A stretch of DNA of 64,000 nt, taken from Misgurnus anguillicaudatus. Taxonomy: Eukaryota > Chordata > Actinopteri > Cypriniformes > Cobitidae. A program made the translations under genes and the position numbers. Where the stretch lies: positions 27,421,001 to 27,485,000 of the forward strand of contig NC_073361.2 in NCBI RefSeq assembly GCF_027580225.2, read 5' to 3'. Under the pieces are notes generated by a model. The model was given only the letters and a program-made list of their open reading frames with translations, made no database searches and was not told where the DNA came from. The stretch's first letter is position 1. Every line of letters starts with the position of its first letter. Positions 11,780 through 23,924 of this stretch are shown here, in pieces.

Positions 11780-12640
11780 AAATATTAAATATGTAAAACA
11801 AAAACTTTTATTTATGAAATGTAATAAAGAAAAAATTATGATAATATGCTTTGGAATGTATGTTTTCCAATGAAAAACACGGATAAAATATAATACTTGA
11901 AAAAATACTTTTAAGTAGAAAGAAAAAAACCTCTGCTTGAAAGTGACCCTAGCAACTTGTCAACCCACCGTTGGCATGAACAATCTATTTACTTCTCCTT
12001 TCGGTCTTTTTTGGCAGTCTGTAAAACGATAGCTACAAATTCTTGTTAATCTGTTAGTACAGTCTATAGCACAAAAGCTTATTCCCATTTAGACGCGTTT
12101 TCACAGTTTTTTTTTTTTTTTTTTTTTTTGCTGATGCCACGCTGTACTCAAATGCTGCCACTCTGTCTTTTGCCACTCAGTGGCCGTAACCGCAGTCATT
12201 TCCGCCGAAGGTGACGTCACGTGCATACCCTTTATACAGTAGTCAGCTATTAGTAACCTTAACCCACTTGTAAAATGTATGATATTCCCTCACGTAAGCA
12301 AGTCAACAGTGATTACAAGTTGTTTATTTATTTAATTTCATTTATTTTGGGGCTATGGTTTGGTGTCTTTTCAATTTTCACTGACAGCCCAAATCTTGCC
12401 TTAGCCTAGACGTCTGGGCTGTGTTATTAGATGTCTTTTAAATGCAAAATTGCTTGCTGGGTAGATAAGTCTCCAGACAATATAATAGAATGTAATTATT
12501 TTCATCTTGTTTCTCTAAATTCTAAACTTTTTTATTTTTTATTTTTCTGTTTAGACAGCAGACGACTCTGGGCCAGAAAGTAATCAGCTCCCGTGCGAAT
12601 CCAGCCCGGAGTCTTCTGCTGTCTTTGAAAGAATGATATT
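11780..12640. other. Gene-free stretch with partial MITE
   Basis: Contains a 27-nt T run at about 12103-12129. A truncated copy of the CCCAGCAAGCAA family lies at about 12380-12462 (right end TTGCTTGCTGGG; full copy at 35987-36245). No gene. Confidence 0.5.
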
Positions 12641-13612
12641 AAATACATGATTTACTCACCCTTAAGCTGTCTGAGATGCATATGTCCTTTATTTTTTTAG
12701 ACAAACACAATTTTTGTTATTTTAGAAAATGTCCTAGATCTTTCAATTGTTAAAATGTAAGGATATGGGGTCCACCTCCTTCAAGTCCAAAAATGTGCAT
12801 CTATCCTTTACAAAAGTGATTCAGATGTTTCCAGGTAGATTTTAGTTTATAAAGTTTTAAATATGGATATTTTTATGACAAAACTGCACGGATTACCCTC
12901 AGAAGGTCTTTGTTTATTCCCCTGGAGCCGTTTGGATTACTTTTGTGAAGGATGCATGCATATTTTTTGGAAATGAAGGACGTGGACCCCATATCCTTAC
13001 ATTTTAAAGTGTCCATAACACACGCTATTTATGCATATCTGATGTTAATCTGGAGTACTCAACTCATGACCCGGTTGGGTCTTTTCAATGAAATCCAGCA
13101 TTAAACAAACACACACAAACTATATTCTTTCTTCTCCTTACATCCAAAAACACACTTCTTCTTTCGTGCCATTGTTGAGTTTGATATAAAACAAAGCTGT
13201 CGCGTGAAGTGATGCCTGCAACTTAGCATCCTCGGTTCATTGCTCTTCCGCTGATTGACATGTGGGCGTGGTTTTCCGGGGGAAGTGCCCATAAAAATAA
13301 GTGATACGTAGGCTTACCCCTGAAACGACAGCTGGACCCGTAATAAAAAAAAAACTTTCTGAAACTTGTACGAACCCTAAAGAGGTGCATTCGGCAAGGA
13401 AATACTCTTTAACACGTCCAAATGCGTGTTTAGCATGAGGAAAGCAACTCTTAAACTGTGTTAATAAGTCAGAATGCTTGAAATACCGTTAATCTTTACC
13501 AACTGAAAGATCTAGGATATTTTCTAAAATAACTAAAAATGTGTTCATCTGAAAAATGATGGATATATGCATCTCAGACGGATTAAAGGTGAGTAATTCA
13601 TGGGTTTAACCC
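12640..13612. mobile_element. Foldback element split by a secondary insertion
   Basis: The outer arms 12645-12760 pair with the reverse complement of 13498-13612 (AAAGATCTAGGA, ATATGCATCTCAGA). The inner arms around AAGGATATGGGGTCCAC (12770-12830) pair with GTGGACCCCATATCCTT (12980-13000). The right arm is interrupted by 13009-13497. Removing that segment restores a continuous hairpin-forming element of about 480 bp. Confidence 0.75.
13009..13497. repeat. Inserted repeat, related to 58008-58220
   Basis: Shares CTCATGACCCGGTTGGG and TGTTTAGCATGAGGAA with the segment at 58008-58220, in the same order. It sits inside the right arm of the preceding foldback element. Ends are not well defined. 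Confidence 0.55.
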
Positions 13613-14929
13613 TTTAACTGGCGCAGCCCTTTTTGAGTGAGGGGAGGAGAAAAGGTAATATACACCTTCAAATTAATATTTTTTTGGTCTAGAAGCCTAA
13701 TTTTGTTTTAAAGAAGACACTTTAACGTTTTTTACAGAAGTGTCTGGATGTGGAAATATATTTTTTATAATAGTTAACATTTATTTGTAATAAATAAAAA
13801 TGCAATATAGTATTATTTAATACATAAAATTATCCAAAAACTGAGGTTTGTGTTGGTTTGCTGTGAGGTTTGCTGCATACTCTTGTCACAAATGAAAAAA
13901 TTACAGTCACTGCATTATTATTACTGCTAAAAGATTATGACATTATATAAAGATTAATATATAGTTTGTTGTGATAGATTAACATTTACATGAAAAATAT
14001 TGATGTAAACTTAGGTGTCCCGCTTACGGGACAGCACCAGTTAACGGTAATATTATTTCTGGCCAAAATATCTCTTTAATTCACTACAAGTATTTTAAGT
14101 AAATTTTCCAATTTGTGTTTATCAGAGTGTTTGTTTACTTTACGTTACTAAAAAATGTTCACTACATTCTAAAGCATAGAATCATACTGTGTATTCCTTT
14201 TTTATTGCATATTAAAATTGATTTAACACCTAATTGCATTAAAATTGTGTACTTAATTGAGTAAATGTACAAAAGTACGTTTTACTTAAGTAAAAGTAAA
14301 AAAATATTAGATGTTTAATGTACTTAAATATTAAATATATACCAAAAACTTAAATTATTAAAGGCGCTCCAAGCGAATCTGTGAGACGTCAGTTTTTATG
14401 AACGTGCCCAACCCCCAAATCCTTCTAGTCGTTTATTGGCTGGAACACTTTGTTATGTTTCGTGGTGCTAGGTTTGGCCACTTTGTTTTTATTGCAGTTT
14501 GTGGAGCCTGGGCTGTCTACAGAGATCGCGTTTTTTACAGTTTGATCAGCGGACAGGCAGCAAGCAGACAGTGATGTTTGCTATATGTAACAAAAAATGT
14601 TTTATAGTCTAAAATGCGTGAATTCACTTAGAGCACCTTTAAATGTAGTGTAGTAAAAATTATGATAATATTATTTGGAATGTATGTTTTTCAAAGAAAA
14701 ACAGATAAAATATGAATACTTAAAAATGTACTTTTATGTAGAAAGAAAAAATATTTAAGTAGTGTTCGCCTCTGCAAATAACCTTTATTGAAACAGAAAG
14801 GTTCTTTGTTAAACTTGTTTAGTAAAATAAGCTCACCCTTATATCTCATAGTATTTGTTTGCACACAACAATTTCCATAATGGGACTGAAAGGCAAGGGG
14901 GATCGAACAATGAGATGTTCTTCTTCTCT
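13613..14929. other. Gene-free AT-rich stretch
   Basis: Repeat debris, including a second copy of the GTACTTTTACTTAAG-type words. No convincing ORF or exon is seen. Confidence 0.45.
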
Positions 14930-15300
14930 GTCACTTCCTTTCCGTCAGAGAACCCAACTAAAGCATCATGTCATTGTAAATGCATCACCCTCGATGTTGT
15001 CATGGTAACCATAAGAACATGAGCTTATTAGGGTTGTGTGAAGCATGTCTAGCCCGTTCAAAGTTCACCTTATTTCCGACACGGCCTTCCGCACTGGTTT
15101 ATAGTCCACGGTGTCGGCTTGTTTCCCGTTTGACCCCAGATCCACATTGATAGACATTCGCTATGAGCGCTTGTGATGGTGAGGGTGCGATTTGACGTGT
15201 GTTGCCTCAAAGCGACGACTCATGGAATGAGAAATGCACCAGGACATCAATGTCCCAGAGATTGTGATCAGTGTTTTATTCCAGTCTGTCTTAAACGCAC
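14930..15300. other. Unique-looking block, candidate conserved non-coding element
   Basis: Balanced composition, no repeat termini and no ORF. The contrast with the repeat-rich flanks is the only evidence. Confidence 0.25.
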
Positions 15301-15639
15301 AGTGTGTGCCGACCTCTTTATCACGCTCAAAGCAGTAAAAGCATGTTGAGTTGTTCTCTATTAGTTTGGCTTTCTAGTTGAACCTATTTGCACCTGCCAG
15401 TGAGAACGACTGCTCTTGAACTTCGTAACTCCGTGACAACCCGATGCTTCTGCATTTAAGGTTCAAGAAGATTTAAGGTGCATTTCAGGGGCAGCCGGTG
15501 ACTTCTTTTTTCAAGGGCGCACGATGCAAAGTTTGTCACAACATGTATGTAGCCCATCATGTGTGTGGTTCGTAATTTCAAAATATGTGTTTTGTGCGTC
15601 GTGTGAACGTGCATCATGTGTCTTATCAAAATAAGTGTC

Positions 15640-16240
15640 TGCTGCAGACGCGTCTAAAGGGTTTATGATAAAAGAGACACTGACAATTTGATTGGTTCGA
15701 CCAGCTTTGGTTCGAGCATAGTTGCGCCATAACGGAGCGACACCGACAACGACTTAACTCGTTGCTTTAGAAGACAGATTTTGTTATTGTGATTTAATTA
15801 TCTGTTGTTTATTTAATTCATACGCAAGTTCCCTCTTATGTCACTCCTCCCAGAGGTTCCCCAGGGTCTTAAAGCTCATAGGACTGCGCACATGCGCAGT
15901 TTTCAAATGCAGCGCTTTAATTATGTTTACAAACTTAAAAGACGTAAAATAATTTTTTTATATATTTAGAATGATGGATATAGAATGTGCTACATATTTT
16001 TTGCTTATTTTGTTCAAAAGCATGATCAACGTAAGTCTACATATTATAATAACAAGGAACTTTGCTTCTAATGAAGAGCTGTCGTTCAAACCGCACAAGT
16101 TTTCAATGCAGCTTGCGGATGTTCGTTTGAACTATGGTTTGGGGAAACACCAAATTGTCGAACTTTGTCAGTAACAACGAAACTTATGACAGTAGTAGGC
16201 TGACAATGCTTTTAGGAAACGCACACATGAAAAGTTGTGG
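15640..16240 (+). repeat. Dispersed DNA-element copy matching 1-560 in inverse orientation
   Basis: Contains the TGCGCACATGCGCA palindrome and the run of homology described for 1-560. The 67-residue frame at 15971-16174 is not preserved in the other copy, so it is not a gene. Ends near GGAAACGCACAC. Confidence 0.6.
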
Positions 16241-16480
16241 GCGGGGCTAAGTTCGGCTGGGACACAGGCTACCTGGGGTGTGCATTATTTTCCAATAATT
16301 CATTCGAATAATTCAATTTTTCAACATTGTTTTCGAATGTACAGGCAGCAGGTTGTTATCGCGAAATAAGCCCTTTTAGTGTGATACAAGACCCTCCGCT
16401 TAGGGTCCTTACATATAACCCTAACCCATACCTATTGCCATTTTCTTATATAACACATTTTGAACCATTTATTGACAGTT

Positions 16481-16483
<3 letters not shown>

Positions 16484-16529
<46 letters not shown>
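16484..16529. repeat. (GA)n microsatellite
   Basis: About 23 uninterrupted GA units followed by a short GT run. The ORF covering it is coincidental. Confidence 0.95.
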
Positions 16530-16531
<2 letters not shown>

Positions 16532-17844
16532 TGTGTATTAGGTGAGAAGCCATGACAAATGTGCTTTTGCCATCACCCAAACAGAGCACAGCTGACTACT
16601 TTACACGCTGACAACAAACAGAGATATTAGGCATATTGGAACAGACAAGGCCCTTTAAGCTACATGGAACAATTTGCTCTGAGTTAATAGTCTCCTCTCT
16701 GGGAGATTTGATAAGCATGGAGAGCAGTGTATCACATCCCTATCCAAATAGTTCTACAGCACTGTCACAACTGATAACATCACAGAGAGAAAGTGAGGGC
16801 CAGGGCGTTGTGTGTGTGTGTGTCTGTGTGTAGACCTGATCTCTGCCACCTCAGACAATCGCTTGTTTACAAAGCATCAGATGGCTTCATGTTCCCAAAA
16901 TGTTTCCATTGCTTGTGACAGCGTCGTCTGTGATACTACAGGGAATTCTGGGTAGGTCTACAACATGCATGTCCACTGCATTGAATCTGCAGTCATAAAC
17001 ACATTTATAACTAAATTACATTTATATTGCATGTGCATGTGCTTGTGTACCACATATGTAATTTAATATGTATGTTTCTACATAAAATCATCCTATATAA
17101 TGTAAAGAACATTCTGTGAAAATAAAACCTTGATATCTTTAATATTGACTGAGTAAGGTCATGTCAAAGATTGAAATTATATATATGATATATATATGTC
17201 TGCGTGTGTGTGTGATTTATGTATGATATGTGCACCCAGGCTGGCATGAACTCTTTAGCTTGTGCAAAACCTAATGTGTACCTTACTGTACAGGTGCTTC
17301 ATTTGAGGCATAGAAATCTGACCTTTACTCAAAGGAGCTAACATGGCCAATGTGACTAATTTGCTTTGATTGGTGAGCCAGAAATAATGCAGAATCTTGA
17401 ATATTTCGTCATTTTACTTCATCAAACTACAGTAGCTTTAAGGAGGAAGAGAAGCAAGTCATAGATTCTCTCTCTTCGTCTGTTTTGACTGAGGGATATG
17501 GGGGTGTGGCAAGGAAAGGTAATTGGACATATTGGTTTTTCACTGTGGATCCGTCAAAGTCCGGAAGGATTTTAGGCTGTCAGAGATGGTTGCGTGTTGA
17601 GTTTTAATTATCCTCCTTGGAGCTTTGTCAGGGACAACGGTGTCAGCAGCCCAAACTGTTTTCCAAACAGAGCTTTAATATCTCAGAGTCCATCTAGTCC
17701 AGACAGGGTCATCTGCCATCACAGCCATAGGCTTCTTTTATATTCATACACACCAGCAGAAACACTGATCTAGACTGGAAATCAACCCTGCGGGAAAAGT
17801 TTAACATGAAATTTTCATTACTCCTTACTTACTACTTGTTAATT
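16530..17844. other. Gene-free stretch
   Basis: A short GT repeat lies at about 16809-16831. 17230-17800 is unique-looking without coding evidence. No repeat termini noticed. Confidence 0.4.
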
Positions 17845-18877
17845 TGACGTTGGGATTTGACATCAGACCGACGTTAGGTTTTGACAGCAATTCAAAGTTG
17901 GGTTATGACATCAGTTCGATGTTGGGTTATGACGTCAGCTCGACTTTGGGTTTTGATGTTGGGTTTTGACATCAGACCAATGTTGAGTTTTGACGTTAGA
18001 CCGTCGTTGGGTTATGATGTTAGACCGGCGTTGGGTTATGACGTTAAACCGATGTTGGGTTATGACGTAAGATCGACGTTGGGTTATGACGCTAAACCGA
18101 CGTTGGGTAATGACGTCAGTTCGACGTTGGGTTATGATGTTAGACCGACGTTGGGTTATGAAGTCAGTTTGACATTGGGTTATGACGTCAGTTCGACGTT
18201 GGGTTATAACTTATGACATTAGACCAACGTTAGGTTATGACATTAGACCGACGTTGGGTTATGATCTCAGTTCAACGTTGGGTTATGACGTTAGAACGAA
18301 GTTGGTTTATGATGTTAGGTCAACTTTGGGTTATGATATCAGATGAGGTTGGGTTATGACATCAGACCAAAATTGGGTTATGATGAAATCAGTTCGACAT
18401 TGGGTTATGACATTAGTTTGACGTTGAGTTGTGACGTCAGACAGACTTTGGGTTTTGACTTCAGATCAACATTGGGTTATAACGTCAGTTCGACGTTGGG
18501 TTATGACTCAGTCCGACGTTGGGTTATGACGTTAGACTGACGTTAGGTTATGATGTTTGGCCGACTTTGGGTTATGACGTTAGGCTGACGTTGGGTTATG
18601 ACGTTAGACCGACGTTGGGTTATGATGTTAGACCGACGTTGGGTTATGACATCAGTTCGACGTTGGGTTGTGACGGAAGCCCAACGTTGTGTTATAATGT
18701 TAGTTCAAGGTTGGGTTGTGACGTCAGTTCAACATTGGGTTATGACTTTAAACCGAGATTGGGTTATACCATCAGTTCGACGTTGGGTTATGGCATTAGA
18801 CCAGTGTTGGGTTATGACGTCAATTTGATGTAGGGTTGTGACGTAACACCCACATTGGATTTTAATGTCAGACCGTT
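17845..18877. repeat. 24-bp minisatellite, block 1
   Basis: About 43 diverged copies of a 24-bp unit made of GACGTTGGGTTAT followed by GACGTCAGACC (T/A and C/T variants frequent). Because 24 is a multiple of three, reading frames stay open as an eight-residue repeat like TLGYDVRP; apparent ORFs of 65-111 residues here are by-products. Some units carry an intact CRE palindrome TGACGTCA. The block continues after a 252-bp solo LTR. Confidence 0.95.
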
Positions 18878-19129
18878 TGTCACGTTCGGGAACACGAGTA
18901 AGGACACAAATGCAGGGTTCACACGAAAGGGTAATATTTATATAAATAACATGAAATCAAACACGAGGAACAACACGGGCAGGTAAGAACAATGACTGAA
19001 ACACTGGAAACAAACAGGGGTATAAATACAGACAGACTAATGATGTGCAGGTGTGATGAGGAATCAATTAATTGTCCAGGTGACGTAATCAGGACAGACA
19101 CAAAACATGACACGGATTTCACCGTGACA
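18878..19129 (-). mobile_element. Solo LTR (252 bp) inserted in the minisatellite
   Basis: The segment starts TGTCACG and ends CGTGACA, with TG...CA termini. It is flanked by the 5-bp direct repeat CCGTT at 18873-18877 and 19130-19134, the signature of LTR-retrotransposon integration. No internal domain remains, so LTR-LTR recombination is the simplest origin. On the minus strand it has a TATTTATA box, suggesting minus orientation. It differs from the LTRs at 25833-31588. A TIR DNA element is the alternative. Confidence 0.75.
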
Positions 19130-19690
19130 CCGTTAGTTTGATGTTGGGTTTTAACATCAGTCCGACGTTGGGTTTTGACAGCAATTCAAAGTTGGGTTAT
19201 GACATCAGTTCGATGTTGGGTTATGATGTCAGCTCGACTTTGGGTTTTGACGTTGGGTTTTCACAGCAATTCAAAGTAGGGTTATGACATTAGTTCGATG
19301 TTGGGTTATGACGTCAGCTCGACTTTGGGTTTTGACGTTAGGTTATGACGTTAGACCGATGTTGGGTTATGCCGTTAGACCAACGTTGAGTTATGATGTT
19401 AGACCGACGTTGGGTTATGAAGTTAGACTAATGTTGGGTTATGACGTTAGACCGAAGTTGAGTTATGAGGTTAGACCGACGTTGGGTTATGATGACAGAT
19501 CAATGTTGGGTTATGACGTCAGTTCGATGTTGAGTTGTGACTTCAGACCGACGTTGGTTTAGGACGTTAGAGCGATGTTGGGTTATGACGTTAGACCAGC
19601 ATTATGTTATGGCGTTAGTTTGACATTGGGTTGTGGTGTCAAACCAATGTTGGGTTGTGACATCAGTTCAAAGTTGGGTTTTTGATGTTA
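19130..19690. repeat. 24-bp minisatellite, block 2
   Basis: Same unit as block 1, about 23 copies. 19150-19340 repeats a multi-unit segment also found at 17865-17960 (GACAGCAATTCAAAG followed by the same order of variants), so multi-unit duplication occurred. Continuous with block 1 before the solo LTR inserted. Confidence 0.93.
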
Positions 19691-19807
19691 GTCCACTTCT
19701 CATCAGTTGCCACATCACTAAAGATACAAGTTTGAATGTGAACCGTTGTGCATTCAATTCATCTTCCGTGCACTTATAGGACTGCAGACAAATAGTTTTT
19801 GTTTTCA

Positions 19808-19865
19808 TGTAAAGCTGCTTTGAAACAATGCAACATTGTAAAAACCCTATATACATACATTTTTT
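19808..19865 (+). mobile_element. L2 LINE 3' tail fragment
   Basis: Contains GTAAAGCTGCTTTGAAACAA and a following AAAACCCTATATACATA, matching the 3' end of the L2 fragment at 2178-2230. Only the tail is left. Confidence 0.6.
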
Positions 19866-19891
19866 ATTGAACTTGTATCCGAATGAACTGG

Positions 19892-19962
19892 AACACTGGG
19901 ATTTGAACCCACAACCTTTGCATCAAAAACAAAACACTTTACCAGTCAAGCTACTTGTACCT
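19892..19962 (-). repeat. tRNA-derived SINE-like fragment
   Basis: On the minus strand the segment has a perfect RNA polymerase III B box, GGTTCAAATCC (19899-19909), preceded by a tRNA-like TAGCTTGACTGGTAAAGTG that could be a degenerate A box. It does not fold as a clean tRNA by eye, so a tRNA-headed SINE fragment is the better reading than a functional tRNA gene. Confidence 0.45.
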
Positions 19963-21296
19963 GTGTTACCAAAAAGCTGGTTTTCTCTCCCTCTGACCTT
20001 GAACAAATATAAATATTCTGAAACGTGTGTATGTGTGTGTGTCTCATGTGGATTAAAGATGTTCCCCACTCATGAATGTGACACGCATCCATTGATCCAA
20101 CAAGAACAATTCATTTCCTCCCATTTTTTTCCCTTCTCACCTCCCACTCCACCCTCTCACCTACAAGCCCAGCAAAACATTTAATCTATTACATAGAATG
20201 CACACAGATTATTAATGAGACCTCGCTCAAACATTATCCTTTCATTAAAAGCTCTTGTTTTTTCAATTGAATGTTGCATTATCTCTTATTTCGGAGGATT
20301 TTAACCAATAAAAAAGCGTCTGAAGATAGATTTGAAACCCTGTGAGCTGATATACTGGGTTGAATCTTGTTCGTGATCCCCAATAAGTAGCACAACATGC
20401 CAGTATTATGAATGTCCCGTAGCTATAACGGCTCTCAGAAATGAACAATACAGATTGATTTTGCTTCTCCTCCTCTGGTCTGCAAGCCTACGATTGTCCA
20501 ATTCTTTTGCAAGCACTGCTAGATAAATGATACACAATGTATTCCCTCAGCATTTTTATCAATTTGTATTGAATTTTGTAGAGACCCTCGTTCTTTTTTT
20601 CTTTCTTTCTCAGTAACGACACATAACACACTATGTTTGTGTGCGTGTGAAGACAGTAAATCGTATCATTATAGATGCTTGTTATTCATAAAAGGATAGA
20701 AAGTGTTGTGCTTTAAAGTTTTATTAGCATTCTGCTCCTGACAATAATCATTTTTCACCTCAAAAGAGATGTTTTATAATAACAATCATAACATAAATTA
20801 CTGTAAATCTTCCTGTAATCCGACTATTTTTAACCCAATACCAGATTATTTATCTCTAAAGGTCTGTTCATGCGTTATTGGGATTTGTGGATGAGTGAAT
20901 TGAATCTATTGGGTTTTTTTGGCTGAAAAAACTACTTTACATGAATGCATTTTGCAGATATACTGATAAAGGCACAATATGTAACTTTTCACAAAGGTCA
21001 CATTTTTAAAACACCAACAAAGGTGAAGCTTAATGATACTATGAAAGAGAATGGAATGATAGGAAATGTCATTTTTACCATCCAGATACATATGGATTTC
21101 ACAAGCATAAACCAAGGATACCATGGATATTACATCATTCATATGCCACAATGACAAGGGATGATGAGTCATTATTTAAAATCTTAATTTATTTGGATTT
21201 ACAAATCCTTGTAAAATTGGTTGGATTTTGGAAGTACCCAACTGCATAAAATATATCACACTGTACAAGTGTTTTTTTTTTACATATTGTACCTTT
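19963..21296. other. Gene-free stretch
   Basis: No exon or repeat termini recognised. Short overlapping ORFs on both strands near 20906-21172 have no recognisable features. Confidence 0.4.
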
Positions 21297-21365
21297 AAAG
21301 GTGTTGTGTGTAATTTTTAGCGGCATCTAGTGGTAAAACTGTAAAATTGCAACCAACAGCTAAAG

Positions 21366-21984
21366 GCCCGGGTATACTTTTTTTCCGCGGACGCGTACGC
21401 TTTCCGAGTATAGTCCCCGCGGCTACACGCGGACGGCCGCGTTCGACACTATACGCAATACAAATGATTTCTTATTCAAATTATTAGTCTAACAGGCTGT
21501 CAGGGCAGCACTGATTTGGAGACATTTACAGTACATTAAAACATTAGGATAGGTGAAGAAAAGTAACTGATCCACCATTGCAAACACAGTTTAGAACAAA
21601 CAACAACTTGTTGTTTGTTCTAAACTGTGTTTGCAATGGTGGATCAGTTACTTTTCTTCAACAAGACAACAAAGAACAGGAATCAAACAAACATGCTCCA
21701 CAGCTTTCTGTTCTTGGAAGAAGTAAAAGTTAAAGAAGAAAAACGATAGTGTGTGTGCAAATGCTGTCTATTTCCTTTGTATAATGTTTATAGTGGAGTG
21801 TCCTGTCTAAATATTTTCACGCGCATGCGCTGTCATACGCGGACTGTACGCGCACTGTCCGCACGGTCTCAAATTTTGGGCTGCACGCGGACGGTCCGCG
21901 CGGACGGCCGCGGACCCTCCTGATGACGAAAATGACGTCATGCGGACGGCGCGCATACACGGACGTCCCTAGTATACTTTCGGC
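21366..21984. mobile_element. GC-rich inserted DNA element with GTATACT inverted ends
   Basis: The left end GCCCGGGTATACT pairs with the right end AGTATACTTTCGGC, and both arms continue with alternating CGGACG/GCGGAC words. The arms are strikingly CpG-rich against AT-rich flanks. It contains the 107-bp palindrome. Confidence 0.7.
21554..21660. repeat. Near-perfect 107-bp palindrome
   Basis: Two 53-bp arms (21554-21606 and 21608-21660) are exact reverse complements separated by a single C at 21607. I checked the pairing base by base. Such a structure would extrude a cruciform or fold into a long hairpin. Confidence 0.95.
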
Positions 21985-22264
21985 TTTAGTACACCGCTCA
22001 CCCCTCACTTTCGAAACGCATAAAAAAGCTACAGTAGCCGCCACAGGACAAACACGTCATCGTCTAGGACAACATAGTGACAAAACGCACTCTGTAGAGC
22101 AGTTTGTCCATGTAGGGCTACTGTAGAAACATGGCGGTATGAAATGTGACTTTCATGGGGCCCCACGGTGTATGTAGAAAAAAAGCTCATCCTAAGGTAA
22201 TAAAAACAATACAGTTTATTTTGTAAGGTCTTTATACACCACTGTTAAGAGATCCCTCTTATGC

Positions 22265-22679
22265 AGGGTTCCCACCAGACACGGTAGAGGTGGCAAGCCC
22301 AAGTGATTTACATGTTAAGTCAATGCAAAGACGCGATTAGGCAACCTGCGGCGCAATACGCACGGTAGGCGCACGTGAATTAAGTGTTGCTGCAGAAACG
22401 CGCAAGTTAAAAAATCTGAACTTCAACAGATTTCCGCACCATGTTTACCAATCAGGACCTTGCTGTAGTAGTGACGTAGGAAGTGAGTAGGAAGCAAGCG
22501 GAGTCTCAGTGGAGTCGCAGAAGCCCCTCCCATAACGCGAATTTCCGGGTGAATGTCTCGAATGACTAATGCACGGCTTTCACGCGCGAATGAAGCGAGT
22601 AAACTCAAATGTTCAAGCGTCCAACTACACGCGAATAGCACGTTTTTGCCGCCTCTACTGGGGCTGGTGTGAATGCACC
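22265..22679. mobile_element. Inserted element with GGTAGAGGTGGC-type inverted termini
   Basis: The left end GGTTCCCACCAGACACGG, with GGTAGAGGTGGC, pairs imperfectly with the reverse complement of the right end GCCGCCTCTACTGG...GGTGTGAATGCACC. It interrupts the outer MITE a second time. Confidence 0.65.
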
Positions 22680-22701
22680 ATAAAAGTTACAAAATGCACC
22701 T

Positions 22702-23576
22702 GTAATGTATACATTTTGTCAATAGTTATATATCAATAATAAACTCTTGGTGTTGCTAGTGTTACTGTATGCAGTTACAGAAACATTTACAGTACAGAAA
22801 TGATTGTGTTTATTGGGCCAGTGTGAGCCAGCTATACACTCATATTCACATATAGATACCTAAAGACAGAAAAAAGAATGAGAACTAGGTTGAGGCTTTT
22901 CTGGGCCAATGCACAGCAGTGTCTAAAACAAAGAACAACTGAGATTTCAAACTCACCAAGGTATTTTAGGGATCCTATAAAGACACTTTAAACCATTAAA
23001 GCATTTTAGCTTTTGCCCCACCAGTGTGTACAACACACCTCCAGTCTATCCTGTGGTGTGTTGAGGGTTTTGTGGATTATTCAAAATTGCTTTGCTGTCA
23101 TCAGTGCGACTGAAAATCTGATCGTGGAGTTTGGGAGTAACCAGCGTAAGTCATAAGTCTCTCTGTCTGTGTGCAATGGTGACCTTTCAGAGTGTGGCAA
23201 TTTTATTTACTGTTTGCATAGCGAGATCATAAAGTGTGCCTGGTGATTTCATAAAGACGTGGGTCATACATTCATATCAAGAGCTTATACTTACACCAGT
23301 CCACCTGTTAGGAAATACAGTACTGTATGTGCTGAGGTTGATTTCTTTGATTTATCTTTTATTTCTGTTTACATATGACAAGAATTATATGATTAATGTC
23401 TGGTGATATCAAACAGTAACTATTTATTCATTCTAGACAATGCATACATTATTCATGAAAATGTTGGCGCTTTTTGATCACAATTGCAGTGTCTAGAAAT
23501 ATATATTATCTAAAATAAAACTTTGACTTTTAATGACTAATGACCACTCCCACACTGACTTTTAAAATTAAACAAA
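22702..23576. other. Gene-free stretch
   Basis: No ORF or repeat pair recognised. Confidence 0.45.
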
Positions 23577-23922
23577 TGTGACCCAGGACCAAAAAAAACA
23601 CGGGTATATTTGTAGCAATAGCCAACAATAAATTTTATAGGGCAATAAATTTTATTTGTGCCAAAAATCACTGCAAATATATAAAAAATGTATATATTAT
23701 TAGTAATATGTGTTGCATTTGGACAACTTCAAAGGCCATTTTCTCAATATTTAGATTTTTTGCACCCTTAGATTCCAGATTTGCAAATAGCTGTACTTTA
23801 TCTCTGCAAAATATTGTCCTATCCTAACAAACCTTACACTAATGGAAAGCTTGTTCATTCAGCTTTCAAAAATTAATAATTCTCAATTTCAAAAAATGTA
23901 CCCTTATGACTGGTTTTGTGGT
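23577..23922. mobile_element. Teleost DNA element, TGTGACCCAGGACC end
   Basis: It starts TGTGACCCAGGACC and ends TTATGACTGGTTTTGTGG, the two inverted ends of an abundant teleost DNA-element family (from memory). The expected last bases of the right end are missing: the minisatellite begins exactly where they should be. Confidence 0.65.
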
Positions 23923-23924
23923 CA

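Larger units (their letters stand above)
21297..22701. mobile_element. MITE (AAAGGTG family) carrying two younger elements
   Basis: The outer ends AAAGGTGTTGTGTGTAA and TTACAAAATGCACCT belong to the family at 11397-11779, and the family words GCATCTAGTGGT and ACATGGCGG are preserved. It is interrupted by 21366-21984 and by 22265-22679. The pieces are collinear once the insertions are removed. Confidence 0.75.

Noticed and set aside
17881..18833. ORFs of octapeptide repeats in the 24-bp minisatellite
   Set aside because: A repeat unit of a multiple of three keeps frames open by arithmetic; unit changes look random and no promoter or splice context is seen.
19892..19962. Functional tRNA gene
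   Set aside because: B box is good, but no clean acceptor stem or anticodon arm could be drawn; it looks like a SINE relic.
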